A stretch of 64,000 nt of DNA from JAUWVG01 sp964633715. Lineage in GTDB: Bacteria > Acidobacteriota > Aminicenantia > Aminicenantales > Aminicenantaceae. Each line of letters begins with the position of its first letter. Position 1 is the stretch's first letter. Below, piece after piece: positions 26,210-35,026 of the stretch. The position numbers were made by a program, and so were the translations under genes. The notes beneath the pieces were generated by a model. That model saw nothing but the letters and a program-made list of their open reading frames with translations. It had not been told where the DNA came from and did not search any database. The DNA is taken from NCBI GenBank assembly GCA_964633715.1, contig CAZWHQ010000002.1, positions 62,001-126,000 of the forward strand, written 5' to 3'.

Positions 26210-28728
26210 GAACCAGGCTTCAGAGGCCTTGTCTCTGTGATAAGTGAACTGACGATAGAGAGGAATGTAAACAGGAAGGTTTTCCACAGCGCTGAAATAC
26301 CCGCCTGACCCAGAAACTGTTTTACCGAAAGAACGTCACTTCCAGAAGAAAATACAAACGCACGCATAGCCGTGTCCAGAACAGCATAACACAGAGCAAG
26401 TGCAATTCCTCCGGAGGCGCTCATCAGGATCCTTTTTGCCAGACTTGCTCCTCCTGCCCAAAGGGTTATCGCCGCGGCCATCGCCATAGGAATCCATAAA
26501 ACAATCCACCATATATTTTTTAAACTTGGGAGGATACCTGTCTGGAGAAAAGAGATCCAGCCAATTACAGCTAGGGCAACCAATCCGGAAAAAACACACA
26601 GGGGGATATGCCAGGTTCGAGTTTTCAATTTCTTCCGCCGTTCCTGTCGTTCGCGAAGTCGCCGCCGGATCGTGAGTGGATAGTTGTAGAACAGGTCAAA
26701 AACAGCATGTTCCAGGAGGGCCCCTCTTTCTCCAAAAATGGGAACAAGATGAATGGCACCTGTCGCCCAATGCCCGGCCATAAAACGGGCGAGATCAGAG
26801 TATCGGTAGGCCATCTGGATTGGGAACGCAAGATAACCAATGTATTTAAAAAAACTGAGCAAAAATGCGATGTTGTAATCCTTAAAGTTTCGCTCCCGGA
26901 GGACGAGAATGGTTACATACAGGCCGCGGACAATCGAGCCAGGAGAAATCGGAGTGACCTGGAAAAGGCCGAGGATGAGACCGGCCCGAAGAGATGCCTC
27001 CTGCCAGGACAGTTCGGGGTGCAGTTTGACATAGGCAAAAGCTACGATCACGGAGACAATCTGAGTGACAGGAAGGGTACAGACGTGGACGGCCATACTC
27101 TTGAGGTATTTTTGGATAAAAGGCTCCTTGATCTGAGCATTGATATCGGAGGCCTCTTTTTCTGTCAACATCCCGTTTTTCTTTCCCTGAGACACCATGT
27201 CACGCAGCCATTCTTCTCTTGCGGCTTGCTTAAAATACAACTTAAGGGGCCTGACAAAAATATTGTCCAAAACCTGAAGAAAAGTTTTTTTGTCCGTAAT
27301 AAATCGGTGAAGACCCGGAGGGAAAAAAGACAGAGGAACATGAGAGACAAAACGAAGAGGGGAGGCAACTAACATCAAGGTCCTGTCTGCACTGACTCGT
27401 CCCGCTCTGTGCCAGCGGATGAGGCTTTCAGCCCTTTTTGCTCGGATGGCCCGACCAAAATATTTAAAACTGGAGAAAAGCTGTTTGTAGTGAAGGCGGA
27501 TATCTGCCCTTCCCCAAACTTTGCGGATGAAACGACCAAGGATGGGGATGAATCCCAGAAAAGTAAAGAGGATGGAAGGAAATATTCTGTTTGAGAGTTT
27601 TTCTGTTGTTTTATCATCTGTGATATTCCGGATACGCCAGCTCTGGATATATCCATTTCTGATGGACGCCCAGAGTTTTCCTTTGTGGAGGAGTTTGATA
27701 AAATTGTGAAAGAGATCAGGCATGGATTCCCGGTAGATCTTTTCAGACTCTTTCAGTTCTTCAAGAGCCTCTTCCATTCCAAAAAAGGCCTTTGGGTATT
27801 GGCTGACAAATTCCTGGAGTTTTTTTATATTTCCTCGGTCAAACTGAACCCAGCTGCCCCGTGCAACCCCTTTCAAGATGAGACTGAAGTCTTTGGGGCA
27901 CATGGGGATAAAAGGAAGAAGGGCCAACCCTGCCCGAAAATCCACAGCAACTAAACCCTCAGCAGGAAACGGGTCGCTGGATATCCGCTTGAGGGCATTG
28001 GGTTGACTCTTGCAGGTCCACCATTCATATTGGCGAGCCAGCTCTACAGCCCCCATCTCATGGAGAAGCAAGACGAGGGCTGCCATAAAGGAACGCTTGG
28101 ACAAATACTCCGGAGACGATGACGGGGCATCATTTTGGCCTGCTCTTTTTTTTCGGCGGGCGTCCAGGTTATCCTCCACTTCGAATCTCCACATGCGCCC
28201 CTCGATCCACTCGCTGATTTCTCCACAGCTTCCCAAAATTGGATCGATGACGGTGGCCAGAATGTCGACAACCGCTTTTTCTGTGCCTAGCCTAATTTTG
28301 GCTCCCTGTCTGATGAATTTCTGCCAGAGTGCGCCGGCACGGGCGGCTTCAGGATTCACCTGAAGTGAAAAAGGTGCTTGAAATGCCAATCCATAGATAA
28401 AATTACGGAACAGACGGGCGAAACCTGAGGGGGGGATAAGAATCTTTAGGGCATAGGTGTGACCTTCTATCAAACCGTTTATAGGGCCTTCGGGAGTGTC
28501 TAGGTTTAAAACGCGAATCTTGTACACTTGGCCGGCAAAACCGCCGCCAACAAATTCTTCAATCCTTAACTTAAGACGTCCAGATTTGGCAGGCACAACA
28601 CCTTTGATAGTGTAATTGAGTACTTTTCCGGGCTCATAGCGTTTGATACGCAGAGGACGGGAAAGATTCTGTTGTGTAAAAATGTCTTCTAATTTTTGAA
28701 TGGTCTCAACGGAATACTCTGTTCCCAA
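26206..28728 (-). CDS. 840-residue polytopic membrane protein with kinase-like N-terminal domain
   Basis: Not a family I can name. Residues 58-270 read like a protein-kinase/ABC1-type fold: glycine loop GGGFAGQVY (61-69), lysine in YALKIL (K95), a possible alpha-C Glu (E127), hinge-like SEWIEGR (172-178), a catalytic-loop-like TCKSQPNAL (238-246, Asp replaced by Thr, Asn kept) and AVDFRAGL (262-269) in the DFG place. From about residue 380 on there are roughly eight to nine hydrophobic segments, several in the last 140 residues. The start is a TTG with AAGGAG 6 nt upstream and a strong promoter behind it. Several kinase residues are altered, so activity is uncertain. Confidence 0.75.
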   Translation of the reverse strand: MGTEYSVETIQKLEDIFTQQNLSRPLRIKRYEPGKVLNYTIKGVVPAKSGRLKLRIEEFVGGGFAGQVYKIRVLNLDTPEGPINGLIEGHTYALKILIPPSGFARLFRNFIYGLAFQAPFSLQVNPEAARAGALWQKFIRQGAKIRLGTEKAVVDILATVIDPILGSCGEISEWIEGRMWRFEVEDNLDARRKKRAGQNDAPSSSPEYLSKRSFMAALVLLLHEMGAVELARQYEWWTCKSQPNALKRISSDPFPAEGLVAVDFRAGLALLPFIPMCPKDFSLILKGVARGSWVQFDRGNIKKLQEFVSQYPKAFFGMEEALEELKESEKIYRESMPDLFHNFIKLLHKGKLWASIRNGYIQSWRIRNITDDKTTEKLSNRIFPSILFTFLGFIPILGRFIRKVWGRADIRLHYKQLFSSFKYFGRAIRAKRAESLIRWHRAGRVSADRTLMLVASPLRFVSHVPLSFFPPGLHRFITDKKTFLQVLDNIFVRPLKLYFKQAAREEWLRDMVSQGKKNGMLTEKEASDINAQIKEPFIQKYLKSMAVHVCTLPVTQIVSVIVAFAYVKLHPELSWQEASLRAGLILGLFQVTPISPGSIVRGLYVTILVLRERNFKDYNIAFLLSFFKYIGYLAFPIQMAYRYSDLARFMAGHWATGAIHLVPIFGERGALLEHAVFDLFYNYPLTIRRRLRERQERRKKLKTRTWHIPLCVFSGLVALAVIGWISFLQTGILPSLKNIWWIVLWIPMAMAAAITLWAGGASLAKRILMSASGGIALALCYAVLDTAMRAFVFSSGSDVLSVKQFLGQAGISALWKTFLFTFLSIVSSLITETRPLKPGS

Positions 28729-28762
28729 TCCGTGCTCCTTTTGAACTTTCTTTCAAGAGACG

Positions 28763-28791
28763 CTTATAGCAGAGCCTGTATTTGTTGTCAA
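28763..28791 (-). promoter_or_regulatory. promoter TTGACA-N17-TATAAG for the 840-residue membrane protein
   Basis: On the minus strand a perfect TTGACA (28791-28786) and TATAAG (28768-28763) are 17 nt apart, 34 nt before the TTG start. Confidence 0.75.
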
Positions 28792-28827
28792 ATTGAAGCA
28801 AAATAGAGTGGAAGAGGAATGAAGCTA

Positions 28828-28856
28828 TTGCTTTTCATTTGCGGTTCTTAAATAAT
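28828..28856 (+). promoter_or_regulatory. promoter TTGCTT-N17-AATAAT for the glycosyltransferase gene
   Basis: TTGCTT (28828-28833) and AATAAT (28851-28856) are 17 nt apart, with the AAGGAG ribosome binding site at 28883-28888. It diverges from the promoter at 28763-28791. Confidence 0.5.
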
Positions 28857-28894
28857 AAAAACACAAGTGAATTTTATTGGACAAGGAGATAAGA

Positions 28895-30142
28895 TTGGAC
28901 AATATCGTTGTGAATCCAAGCCATGTCGATAAGGCCGATATAATAGTTGGGATTCCTTCATACAACGAAGCGGATGCGATTGCCTATCCAACGCAGATGG
29001 CAAGCCTTGGATTGAAGAAACATTTTCCAAAAAAGAGACATGTCATTATCAATGTGGATAACTATTCGAAGGATGGAACAAAAGAGGCTTTTTTAAATAC
29101 CCAGACACAGGTCCCTAAAATATATGTTTCAACTCCCAAAGGCGTCCGCGGGAAAGGCAACAATGTGAGAAACCTGCTTATGGCCGCAGTAGAATTGAAT
29201 GCCTATGCGATTGTTATGGTGGATGCTGACCTCAAGAGCATCACTCCGGAATGGATACAATATTTGGGGGAACCCATTTTTTCAGGATTTAACTATGTCT
29301 GTCCAATCTATGTGCGCCATAAATATGATGGATCGATTACAAACCATATCGCCTACCCGCTTCTGCGCACTTTATATGGATTGAGAGTTAGGCAGCCCAT
29401 CGGTGGTGATTTTGGATTATCAGGACGAATGGCCCGGGCTTTCCTTTCAGAAAAAAACTGGAACGATACGGTTGGGCAATTCGGGATCGATATCTGGATG
29501 ACAACCATTGCCATTGCAAGGCGGTTTAGAGTTTGCCAGGCCTTTTTGGGATCTCCAAAATCTCACCGTTCCAAAGATCCATCCAAACATTTAGGTCCGA
29601 TGTTTAAACAGGTCATCAAGACCCTTTTTGATTTGATGATTGATTTTGAGTACCTCTGGAAAGATTTATCCGAGAGTTTACCCAGCAGCATTTTTGGATT
29701 TGGCCTGGGAGTGGAGGGAAAACCCCCTGAAGTCCAGGTGGACACCGAGGCCCTGCATAAGAGTTTCACAACTGGTTTCGACCGGTTCGGGGAGCTCTGG
29801 GAGAAGATTATCCCTTCCCAAGAGATGTCCAACTTCAAGGAAGCCTGCAGGATGGATAAAGATAAATTTTATTATCACAGCGATCTTTGGGCAAGGATCC
29901 TGTTCAATTTTGCCATCGCCTACCGGAACAATGAAATTTCCCGCGATGCCATCATTGAATCCATGATCCCCTTCTATCATTCCCGCATCCTTTCTTTTGT
30001 AAATAAAACAGGTGATAAGGGGATCAAAGGCTGCGAGGAATATTTTGAACAAATCGTCCGGGTTTTTGAGGAAGAGAAAGAATATCTCATCAGACGCTGG
30101 GATGAAGATCATAAAAAACTGAATAAACTCTTTAAGAATTGA
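28895..30142 (+). CDS. GT-A glycosyltransferase (glucosylglycerate/mannosylglycerate synthase-like)
   Basis: The 415-residue soluble protein has the GT-A start ADIIVGIPSYNEADAI, the nucleotide-sugar region VIINVDNYSKDGTKEAF, a DxD-type motif MVDADLKSI (about residue 109) and the acceptor region GGDFGLSGRMAR...FGIDIWMTT. This layout resembles GT2/GT81 enzymes that make glucosylglycerate or glucosyl-3-phosphoglycerate compatible solutes. The substrate is not proven. I chose the TTG at 28895 because AAGGAG lies 6 nt upstream; a TTG at 28877 precedes that site. Convergent with manC. Confidence 0.8.
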   Translation: MDNIVVNPSHVDKADIIVGIPSYNEADAIAYPTQMASLGLKKHFPKKRHVIINVDNYSKDGTKEAFLNTQTQVPKIYVSTPKGVRGKGNNVRNLLMAAVELNAYAIVMVDADLKSITPEWIQYLGEPIFSGFNYVCPIYVRHKYDGSITNHIAYPLLRTLYGLRVRQPIGGDFGLSGRMARAFLSEKNWNDTVGQFGIDIWMTTIAIARRFRVCQAFLGSPKSHRSKDPSKHLGPMFKQVIKTLFDLMIDFEYLWKDLSESLPSSIFGFGLGVEGKPPEVQVDTEALHKSFTTGFDRFGELWEKIIPSQEMSNFKEACRMDKDKFYYHSDLWARILFNFAIAYRNNEISRDAIIESMIPFYHSRILSFVNKTGDKGIKGCEEYFEQIVRVFEEEKEYLIRRWDEDHKKLNKLFKN

Positions 30143-30145
30143 TTC

Positions 30146-30164
30146 AGGAGCTATAAGAACTCCT
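30146..30164 (+). terminator. intrinsic terminator of the glycosyltransferase gene
   Basis: AGGAG (30146-30150) and CTCCT (30160-30164) form a short stem, followed by CTTGTTTGTTTTTCTTT. It overlaps the 3' end of the convergent manC gene. Confidence 0.5.
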
Positions 30165-31227
30165 CTTGTTTGTTTTTCTTTAAGGTTTCGACGATCTCCT
30201 TGACTTTCTGATCAAAATCTTTGTGGCAGACCAGGAGGGCATCGTCGGTGTTGACGACTATGATATCCTTGAGACCAACAAGAGCTGTGAGCCTGTCCGG
30301 GCTGAAAACCATACAGTTTCGTGTACCGAGAGAAAGATGGTGTCCTCTGAAAGCATTTGCATGTTTATCCTTTTCCCATATTTCGCTTAAAGCGGTCCAC
30401 GAACCAACATCTGACCAGCCAAAATTGCCCTCACACATTCTCACTCCAGAGGCCTTTTCCATAAGGGCGTAATCGATCGATATTGCTGGGATTTCTTCAA
30501 AAATATCGGATACAGCCAAAAGGTTCTTTTCTGTGAGGGCCTCGAGAATCTGGAGCCAATAGGTATACATGGATGGGGAATACAGCTCCAATTTTTTCAC
30601 GAAGGTCTTGACTTGCCACAAAAACATCCCTGAATTCCAGAAATAAGTCCCTTCTTTTAGGAAGAGAACAGCTTGTTCAAAATTTGGTTTTTCCTTAAAT
30701 TCCTGGACAGAATAGAAGTTTTCATCCCGGATACGCAATGGTTTATCCGTAGAAAACTGAATGTAGCCGTATCCGGTGGCAGGAGAGGTTGGGGGAATAC
30801 CAAAGGTGATGAGCTCAGAGTTTTGGGATGCCAGAAGGGCTCCAGCTTCGAGTTTTTTGAGGAAAAGTTCAGGATCTGTAATGAGGTGGTCGGCCGGCAA
30901 AACGGCTATAACCGCGGAAGGATTGATCAAATAAATTGAGGCCGTCGCCAGAAGAAGAGAGGGGGCTGTATTTTTGCCCTGAGGTTCGATAAGAATGTTC
31001 TCTTCTAAAAGATTGGGGAGAAGTGTTTTTATTTTTTGAGCATGGGCCGCACTGGAAATGGTTAGAATCTTGGATTCAGGAAGCAGAGGAGTCAGTCGCA
31101 AGACGGTCTCTTCGATCATTGATTTTTCGCTGATAATGGGGAGAAATTGTTTGGGTGTTTTCTCCCGACTCAAAGGCCAGAACCGGGATCCTACTCCCCC
31201 AGCCAGAATAACTGCAAATAAATCCAT
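30151..31227 (-). CDS. manC: mannose-1-phosphate guanylyltransferase
   Basis: Makes GDP-mannose from mannose 1-phosphate and GTP. The 358-residue protein has the pyrophosphorylase motif AVILAGGVGSRFWPLSREKTPKQFL, EPQGKNTAPSLLLA, VLPADHLI, FKEKPNFEQA, FLWNSGMF-type (YFWNSGMFLW) and FGWSDVGSWTAL. It lacks the isomerase domain of bifunctional ManC/AlgA proteins. It lies 7 nt downstream of the phosphohexomutase gene, which supplies the sugar 1-phosphate. Last gene of the minus-strand par/Kdo run. Confidence 0.9.
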   Translation of the reverse strand: MDLFAVILAGGVGSRFWPLSREKTPKQFLPIISEKSMIEETVLRLTPLLPESKILTISSAAHAQKIKTLLPNLLEENILIEPQGKNTAPSLLLATASIYLINPSAVIAVLPADHLITDPELFLKKLEAGALLASQNSELITFGIPPTSPATGYGYIQFSTDKPLRIRDENFYSVQEFKEKPNFEQAVLFLKEGTYFWNSGMFLWQVKTFVKKLELYSPSMYTYWLQILEALTEKNLLAVSDIFEEIPAISIDYALMEKASGVRMCEGNFGWSDVGSWTALSEIWEKDKHANAFRGHHLSLGTRNCMVFSPDRLTALVGLKDIIVVNTDDALLVCHKDFDQKVKEIVETLKKNKQEEFL

Positions 31228-31234
31228 ATTTACC

Positions 31235-32611
31235 TTATTTTGATGCGGATCCCAGTCGAGCGATCACCTCTTCTATGGTTTTTTCAACTTCTTTCCGAAT
31301 TGCCAGGAGGTCATTTTCAGAATCCGCCTCAAACCGGAGTACCAAAATTTCTTGTGTATTAGATGGCCGGACCAAAGCCCACCCCTTTGGATAGATTGCA
31401 CGGACACCGTCGATGTCAATAATCGGATATTTTTGGGCCAGTATTTTTTTGACTTCATCGACAATTGTGAATTTGACTTGATCGGACGCATAAACACGGA
31501 TTTCTGGAGTGCTGAAGGTTTTGGGAAGGCCAGCAAAATTCTGAGAGAGGTCTTTTTCAGAGCGTGACAACAGTTCGAGAAGGCGTGCTGAAGAATAGAT
31601 GGCGTCGTCGAATCCGAAAAAACGGTCTGCGAAAAAAATATGTCCGCTCATTTCCCCTGCAAGCAGCGCATGCTCTTCTTTAATTTTTTTCTTGATAAAA
31701 GAATGCCCTGTTTTCCACATGATCGGCCGCCCACCCAGGTTTTTAATTTCGTCGTACAGGAGTTTGGAGGCCTTGACTTCTGAGATAATGGCTGCTCCAG
31801 GGTTGCGGGAGAGGATGTCTCGAGCAAAAACAATTAAAAGTTTATCACCCCAGATAATATGTCCTAAATTATCGATTACCCCGATCCTGTCTCCGTCGCC
31901 GTCATAGGCGATTCCAAGATCAGCCTTTTCTTCAGCGACCTTCTGAATGAGATCTTCCAGCGCTTCCGGGAGAGTTGGATCGGGATGATGGTTTGGAAAA
32001 TTCCCATCCACATCACAGTAGAGTTCAAAAACGTCACACCCCAATTTCTTAAAGATCGGGACAGCTACGATTCCGGCCGTGCCATTGCCGGCGTCTACGA
32101 CAATTTTCAGTTTCTTCTGAAGAGAAATACCGTTTAAAACATATTCCTCGTACTCCGGTATGATGTCATAGGTATGGGCGGTAGCGCCGTCGTCCTCGAC
32201 AAATTGACCTGAATAAATAAGGGCATAGATATCCTGGATGGCGTCCCCGAAAAGAGTGTCCTCCCCCAACATCATTTTAAAACCGTTGTATTCAGGAGGA
32301 TTGTGTGAGCCAGTGATCATTACTCCGGCCTCGTAATTCTTGAAATAGATGGAAAAATAGAGGAGAGGTGTGGGAATGGTTCCCAGGTCGCAAACATTAC
32401 ATCCTGTAGATAAAAGCCCTTTGGTGAAAAATTTGGCGAATTCGGGCGAACTGAGCCTGCCATCCCTACCGAGAGAAACCTCTCTGCGGTCTCTCTGGCG
32501 GAAATATGTGCCGATCCCCTTTCCCAACAGCTCAACGGTTTCAGGAGTGAGATCCTGACCCACAATACCTCGAATATCATATTGACGAAAAATGTCTTTA
32601 TTCAGATCCAC
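31235..32611 (-). CDS. phosphomannomutase/phosphoglucomutase
   Basis: Alpha-D-phosphohexomutase of 458 residues interconverting hexose 6- and 1-phosphates. It shows FRQYDIRGIVG at the N-terminus, the phosphoserine loop GVMITGSHNPPEYNGFK (active Ser near residue 101), the metal loop AYDGDGDRIG, the sugar loop GEMSGHIFF and the phosphate-binding RPSNTQEILVLRFE. This is the AlgC/ManB type with dual substrate range. It is placed between kdsC and manC, so it likely feeds GDP-mannose. Confidence 0.93.
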   Translation of the reverse strand: MDLNKDIFRQYDIRGIVGQDLTPETVELLGKGIGTYFRQRDRREVSLGRDGRLSSPEFAKFFTKGLLSTGCNVCDLGTIPTPLLYFSIYFKNYEAGVMITGSHNPPEYNGFKMMLGEDTLFGDAIQDIYALIYSGQFVEDDGATAHTYDIIPEYEEYVLNGISLQKKLKIVVDAGNGTAGIVAVPIFKKLGCDVFELYCDVDGNFPNHHPDPTLPEALEDLIQKVAEEKADLGIAYDGDGDRIGVIDNLGHIIWGDKLLIVFARDILSRNPGAAIISEVKASKLLYDEIKNLGGRPIMWKTGHSFIKKKIKEEHALLAGEMSGHIFFADRFFGFDDAIYSSARLLELLSRSEKDLSQNFAGLPKTFSTPEIRVYASDQVKFTIVDEVKKILAQKYPIIDIDGVRAIYPKGWALVRPSNTQEILVLRFEADSENDLLAIRKEVEKTIEEVIARLGSASK

Positions 32612-32625
32612 GGTTTTCCCCCTTG

Positions 32626-33201
32626 TTAGTGTCCGGCGATTTTTTGCTCCATCTCCGGATTCCCTTTGATTTTAGTGATATTGTCTTGAATGATGCCCCA
32701 TTTATCCTGCGCCGTCAAAATAAACTCTATAAATTCACGAACAGCCCCTTTTCCCCCTTCTAAACGGCAGTGATAATGACTGTGCTCTTTAATGAGGACA
32801 TGTGCATTGGCTACGGCGCCTGCGAATCCGACTTCCTTGATGACGTCCAAATCTCCAAGATCATCTCCGATATAGGCCACCTCTTCAGGATGAAGGTTGT
32901 GTTTCTTGAGTATTTTGAATAAGACTTTTTTTTTATCCAGGATTCCTTGATAGATCTCTGAGACCTTTAGATTCTTGGATCTTTTTACTAAGGGCTTGGA
33001 AGTTTTTCCTGTGATAATTCCGGTTTTAATCCCTGCCAGGTGGGACAGGAGTATCCCCATTCCGTCTAGGACATTATAGGACTTGACTTCTTCTCCATCA
33101 GGAAGAAGAAGCAAGGTTCCATCTGTCAAGGTCCCGTCGACATCCATGATGATCATTTTGATGCTTTTAGCGCGCAAAGTGTTGTCTTTTTCGATTTTCA
33201 A
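32626..33201 (-). CDS. kdsC: 3-deoxy-D-manno-octulosonate 8-phosphate phosphatase
   Basis: HAD-family phosphatase that turns Kdo 8-phosphate into Kdo. The 191-residue protein has motif I IIMDVDGTLTDG, motif II IITGKTSK, and motif III/IV IGDDLGDLDVIKEVG, with GGKGAVREFIE at the tail, all typical of KdsC. I prefer the TTG at 33201, which overlaps the kdsD stop as TTGA and has GGAG about 6 nt upstream; a GTG at 33219 would add six residues. Confidence 0.93.
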   Translation of the reverse strand: MKIEKDNTLRAKSIKMIIMDVDGTLTDGTLLLLPDGEEVKSYNVLDGMGILLSHLAGIKTGIITGKTSKPLVKRSKNLKVSEIYQGILDKKKVLFKILKKHNLHPEEVAYIGDDLGDLDVIKEVGFAGAVANAHVLIKEHSHYHCRLEGGKGAVREFIEFILTAQDKWGIIQDNITKIKGNPEMEQKIAGH

Positions 33202-34169
33202 AACATCTCCGTTCGCCACAAATCGTGCAGATGGATGATCCCTTCCGTCTCGCCTCTGTCGTTGGTGATGACCAGGGAGGTAATTTTATGCTTTTCCATT
33301 ACGTTTAGGGCTTTTGTAGCCAATTCGTTTTTGTTGATAGTCGTGGGATTTGGTGTCATGCAGTCTTCTGCGCTTTTTATAAAGAACTGTTCTCCATACT
33401 TTTGGATCAGCCGGCGGAGATCCCCATCGGTGATAATCCCTTTAAGCTTATTATTCTTGTCAACCACACACGTCATCCCTAATTTTTTCTTTGACATCTC
33501 ATTGAGAACATCCCTCACGGGTGTGTCCAGCTGCACTTTTGGAATTTGCTGCTTAACGTGCATTAAGTTATTGATTTTAATGATCTTTCCCAGCTGTCCT
33601 TTTGGATGGACGGACAAAAAATCCTGCTCTTGAAAGCCTTTTTTTTCCATTAAAGCAATGGCCAATGCATCTCCCATGGCCAGGGAAGCTGTTGAGCTGG
33701 CGGTAGGGACCAATCCGTGGGGTTCAGCTTCTCGGCTCACCTTGACTTCAAGCACGACGTCGCTGTATTGGGCTAATTTAGAATTTTTAATACCAGTAAT
33801 GGCTATAAGTTTGACCCCGATTCTTTTGACAAAATCTAGGAGATCGATAATTTCTTTTGTATCCCCGCTGTAGGAGATGGCGATAATGATGTCTTCTGTC
33901 ATTATCATGCCCAGGTCTCCATGCCCGGCCTCCGCTGGGTGAATAAACATGGCCGGTGTGCCGCAGCTGGATAGGGTGGCCGCAATTTTGCGTCCGATAA
34001 GTCCCGATTTTCCCATGCCGATGACGATAACTCGTGCCTTGGTCTGGGACAGCAGTTCAACGGCTTGAGCAAAATTTTCATCCAGTCGAGCGCCTATAAC
34101 CCTGACGGCGTCGGCTTCGATTTCCAAAACGTTTTTTCCTGTTTGGACGATTTGATCTTTTTTTGTCAT
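33198..34169 (-). CDS. kdsD: D-arabinose 5-phosphate isomerase
   Basis: Converts ribulose 5-phosphate to arabinose 5-phosphate, the substrate of KdsA. The 323-residue protein has an SIS sugar-isomerase domain (VIGMGKSGLIGRKIAATLSSCGTPAMFIHPAEAGHGDLGM, ISYSGDTKEI, PTASSTASLAMGDALA) and two C-terminal CBS domains (VRDVLNEMSKKKLGMTCVV, GIITDGDLRR, MTPNPTTI). An in-frame GTG at 34187 overlapping the kdsA stop is an alternative start; neither has a clear ribosome binding site. Confidence 0.95.
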   Translation of the reverse strand: MTKKDQIVQTGKNVLEIEADAVRVIGARLDENFAQAVELLSQTKARVIVIGMGKSGLIGRKIAATLSSCGTPAMFIHPAEAGHGDLGMIMTEDIIIAISYSGDTKEIIDLLDFVKRIGVKLIAITGIKNSKLAQYSDVVLEVKVSREAEPHGLVPTASSTASLAMGDALAIALMEKKGFQEQDFLSVHPKGQLGKIIKINNLMHVKQQIPKVQLDTPVRDVLNEMSKKKLGMTCVVDKNNKLKGIITDGDLRRLIQKYGEQFFIKSAEDCMTPNPTTINKNELATKALNVMEKHKITSLVITNDRGETEGIIHLHDLWRTEMF

Positions 34170-34186
34170 AGCTTCGATATTATACA

Positions 34187-35026
34187 CTACTCGATGGAGT
34201 TTATCTCATCAACGGCAAACTTCAGTGTGAGGAGCTTTTTTAAAAACGAGCGTAATTCATTTAAATTCAACGAGTTATGCTTGTCAGAGAGAGCTTTTTC
34301 GGGATTATCATGAATTTCGCAAAAAATGCCATCGCATCCAGCGCTTATACCGGACCGGGCAATAGTGGAGATAAATTTAGCGTCTCCTCCAGAAGAGTGA
34401 CCTTCTCCTCCGGGCAGTTGGACGCTGTGAGAGGCGTCGATGACAACTGGGAATCCCAGTTTTTTCATGATAGGTATAGACCGGACATCAAAAACAAGAT
34501 TGCCATATCCGAAGGTTGTCCCTCTTTCAGTCAGAATAATGCTCTCGTTACCTTGGGCTGTGATTTTTTCAACGATATTTTTAACATTATAAGGGGAAAG
34601 GAACTGACCTTTTTTTATGTTTAGAGGCTTTTTTGTCTGGGCTGCAGCAATGATAAGATCTGTCTGCCGGCACAGGAATGCGGGAATTTGGATGATATCC
34701 AAAACTTCGGCTGCTGTCTGTATTTGGTTTGTTTCATGAACATCGGAAAGAACAGGGATGGAAAGTTCCTGTTTGATCTCAGAGAGAATTTTCAGGCCTT
34801 CTTTCAGGCCTGGTCCTCTAAAGGACTTGAGAGAGGACCGGTTGGCCTTATCGTAGGAAGCCTTAAAAATGAAAGGGATATTCAAATCCTGGCAGATGGT
34901 GTTTATTTCCCTGGATAGGAAAAAAGCATGATCTTTGCTTTCTAAAACACAAGGTCCTCCGATCAGAAAAAAAGGATTTTTTCCGCCGATTTTAATTTTT
35001 TCGTTGATGCGAACATCGGTAGGCAT
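34187..35026 (-). CDS. kdsA: 3-deoxy-D-manno-octulosonate 8-phosphate synthase, metal-dependent type
   Basis: Condenses PEP with arabinose 5-phosphate. The 279-residue protein has FLIGGPCVLES, KASYDKANRSS, GPGLKEGLKIL, DVHE, PAFLCRQTDL, ERGTTFGYGNLVFD and DASHSVQLPGG. Cys26 in GGPC is the metal ligand that marks the metal-dependent class; E. coli KdsA has Asn there. GGAG lies about 7 nt before the ATG. Its start overlaps the end of pyrG by 35 nt. Confidence 0.95.
   Translation of the reverse strand: MPTDVRINEKIKIGGKNPFFLIGGPCVLESKDHAFFLSREINTICQDLNIPFIFKASYDKANRSSLKSFRGPGLKEGLKILSEIKQELSIPVLSDVHETNQIQTAAEVLDIIQIPAFLCRQTDLIIAAAQTKKPLNIKKGQFLSPYNVKNIVEKITAQGNESIILTERGTTFGYGNLVFDVRSIPIMKKLGFPVVIDASHSVQLPGGEGHSSGGDAKFISTIARSGISAGCDGIFCEIHDNPEKALSDKHNSLNLNELRSFLKKLLTLKFAVDEINSIE

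Noticed and set aside
26608..27372. 254-codon plus-strand frame inside the 840-residue membrane protein gene
   Set aside because: Antisense shadow; no domain or ribosome binding site, while the minus-strand frame is full length with a promoter.
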